DNA of 42,819 nucleotides from Paraburkholderia sp. C35 (lineage in GTDB: Bacteria > Pseudomonadota > Gammaproteobacteria > Burkholderiales > Burkholderiaceae). Position 1 is the stretch's first letter; each line of letters opens with the position of its first letter. A program made the position numbers and the translations under genes. Under the pieces are notes generated by a model. It worked only from the letters and a program-made list of their open reading frames with translations, was not told the DNA's origin and searched no databases. The stretch spans positions 1 to 42,819 of the forward strand of contig NZ_QBUY01000077.1 of the NCBI RefSeq assembly GCF_003121405.1, read 5' to 3'. Shown piece by piece: positions 41,854 to 42,819 of this stretch.

Positions 41854-42420
41854 ATGAGTCCAGTTGCAACGTTATTTCTGGCATTCGCCATGTCCACCGA
41901 CGCCTTCGCGGCGGCAATCGGGAAAGGCGCCACGCTGCATCGTCCGAATCTGCGGGAAGCCATCAGGACGGGGCTGATCTTTGGTGTTATCGAAGCGCTC
42001 ACGCCGCTTGCAGGATGGCTGCTGGGCAGAGCGGCAGCGCAGTATGTCTCCGAATGGGATCACTGGATTGCGTTCGCGCTGCTCTCAGTGCTTGGCGCCC
42101 GGATGATATTCGCCGGACTGTCGAGCCGCGAAGAAGAGGAGAAGCCCACCTCGCATTCGTTCTGGGCACTTGCGCTAACGGGATTCGCGACCAGCATCGA
42201 CGCGATGGCTGTCGGCGCGGGCCTTGCCTTCGTCGATATAAACATCTTCTCGACGGCCACGGTGATCGGTCTGGCGACGATGGTGATGACGATGATTGGG
42301 GTGATGCTAGGCCGGGTGCTTGGGCGTGTTGCCGGCAAGCGGGCAGAAATCGTGGGAGGGTTGGTGCTGATTGGTATCGGCGTATCGATTCTTGCCGAGC
42401 ATCTCAAGCTGTTTGCGTGA
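41854..42420 (+). CDS. mntP: Manganese efflux pump MntP
   Basis: A 188-residue inner-membrane exporter with six hydrophobic helices in two related halves. The paired acidic motifs FAMSTDAFAAAIGKG (D16) and FATSIDAMAVGAGLAF (about D118) are the signature of the MntP/YebN family and are needed for Mn2+ export in characterised members. Length is normal for the family. The ATG lies directly after the manganese riboswitch and has no strong free Shine-Dalgarno, consistent with RNA-level control. Confidence 0.96.
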   Translation: MSPVATLFLAFAMSTDAFAAAIGKGATLHRPNLREAIRTGLIFGVIEALTPLAGWLLGRAAAQYVSEWDHWIAFALLSVLGARMIFAGLSSREEEEKPTSHSFWALALTGFATSIDAMAVGAGLAFVDINIFSTATVIGLATMVMTMIGVMLGRVLGRVAGKRAEIVGGLVLIGIGVSILAEHLKLFA

Positions 42421-42548
42421 TTTTGATTGCTATTGCGAGTCGTGCGTGGGGCATGACTCGCGATCAGCAAGGCTTCAGGCCAGGTGTGTTGGCGTGAACG
42501 TGGGTTGGGCGTGTCGGCGCGAACTTGAATTCGTACCGCCCAAACGCC

Positions 42549-42576
42549 AAGACCCCGCTTTTGAGGGCGGGGTCTT
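42549..42576 (-). terminator. rRNA operon terminator
   Basis: A 10-bp perfect stem AAGACCCCGC (42549-42558) / GCGGGGTCTT (42567-42576) with an 8-base loop lies 15 bases beyond the 5S gene on the minus strand. It is correctly placed to end the rRNA operon transcript. Confidence 0.85.
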
Positions 42577-42591
42577 GTCTTGGGTAAGGAG

Positions 42592-42705
42592 CCTGACGAT
42601 TACCTACTTTCACACGGGCAATCCGCACTATCATCGGCGTAGAGTCGTTTCACGGTCCTGTTCGGGATGGGAAGGGGTGGGACCGACTCGCTATGGTCAT
42701 CAGGC
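42592..42705 (-). rRNA. rrf: 5S ribosomal RNA
   Basis: Read on the minus strand the sequence starts GCCTGATGACCATAGCGAGT, contains CCCATCCCGAACAGGACCGT and ends GTAGGTAATCGTCAGGC. The 5' and 3' ends pair as helix I, and length (about 114) is normal. It belongs to the 3' end of a minus-strand rRNA operon whose 23S gene lies beyond the right edge of the window. Confidence 0.96.
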
Positions 42706-42706
42706 A

Positions 42707-42819
42707 TGAGGGGTTGCTGCGTCGCTGGTTGAGCGCCACAGCCAATCTGGAAGAAGTGTGTGTAAAGAGGGTTGTGTTGTTTAATCTGGCACAACAACGA
42801 TCTCTCAACCCGTGTGTTC
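42707..42819 (-). other. 23S-5S internal transcribed spacer (partial)
   Basis: The last 113 bases lie between the 5S gene and the expected 23S gene. They contain complementary GTTGTG and CACAAC stretches (about 42769-42805) that could form an RNase III-type processing stem. No 23S 3' end was recognised before the window stops. Confidence 0.55.

Noticed and set aside
42371..42709. A 112-codon frame at the right end
   Set aside because: It overlaps mntP, the rRNA terminator and the 5S rRNA gene.
1..42819. CRISPR array, tRNA genes or prophage genes
   Set aside because: No regularly spaced repeats, no tRNA-like cloverleaf and no phage structural or integrase genes were recognised.

Overview
The window is chromosomal DNA from a high-GC beta-proteobacterium, most likely Paraburkholderia, Caballeronia or a close relative. 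The signs are a Burkholderia-type 5S rRNA, a DUF4148 protein, a Gram-negative general porin plus an OprB porin, MipA/OmpV and phenol-MetA-type outer-membrane proteins, and a palindromic intergenic repeat of a kind common in that group. There is no replication origin, tRNA, CRISPR array or phage block. The only mobile-element trace is a decayed IS701-like transposase gene.

Layout. (1) 1-355: non-coding DNA with a 34-bp perfect palindrome. (2) 356-4206: a CUT2-type sugar ABC importer (ATPase, permease, binding protein). (3) 4226-11999: an envelope-sensing and copper-type region. A secreted duplicated-domain protein is co-transcribed with an orphan histidine kinase; next to them are a PCu(A)C copper chaperone, a MipA/OmpV protein and a porin; then comes a response regulator with a second kinase that is a full-length paralogue of the orphan. 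(4) 12528-13778: an IS701-family transposase that has lost its first catalytic Asp. (5) 13887-17290: beta-carbonic anhydrase, an unrecognised secreted protein and a MetA-type outer-membrane protein. (6) 17743-30719: a large iron region. A Fur-box-like site precedes an operon of OprB porin, secreted beta-propeller-like protein, Tat-exported EfeB-type peroxidase and FbpABC-type ferric importer. A second Fur-like site precedes FecI-like sigma factor, FecR-like regulator, a TonB receptor with a signalling domain, and a secreted protein of unknown role. (7) 30749-32663: DUF4148 protein, DUF347 membrane protein and a small exported helical protein. (8) 32672-38439: a giant class III nucleotide cyclase (SAM, cyclase, AAA, TPR) divergent from a SulP transporter fused to STAS and cyclic-nucleotide-binding domains. 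(9) 38464-39588: a putative secreted ADP-ribosyltransferase-like effector with a c-Myc-like nuclear-localisation motif. (10) 39697-41279: a secretory lipase gene broken by a one-base frameshift. (11) 41685-42420: yybP-ykoY manganese riboswitch and mntP. (12) 42549-42819: end of an rRNA operon on the minus strand.

The most interesting items are the effector at 38464-39588, the cyclase/cyclic-nucleotide-gated transporter pair, the composite iron operon with porin and propeller genes built in, the two paralogous kinases sharing one visible regulator, and the catalytically dead full-length transposase. All functions are read from sequence motifs and remembered family features; no database search was run.
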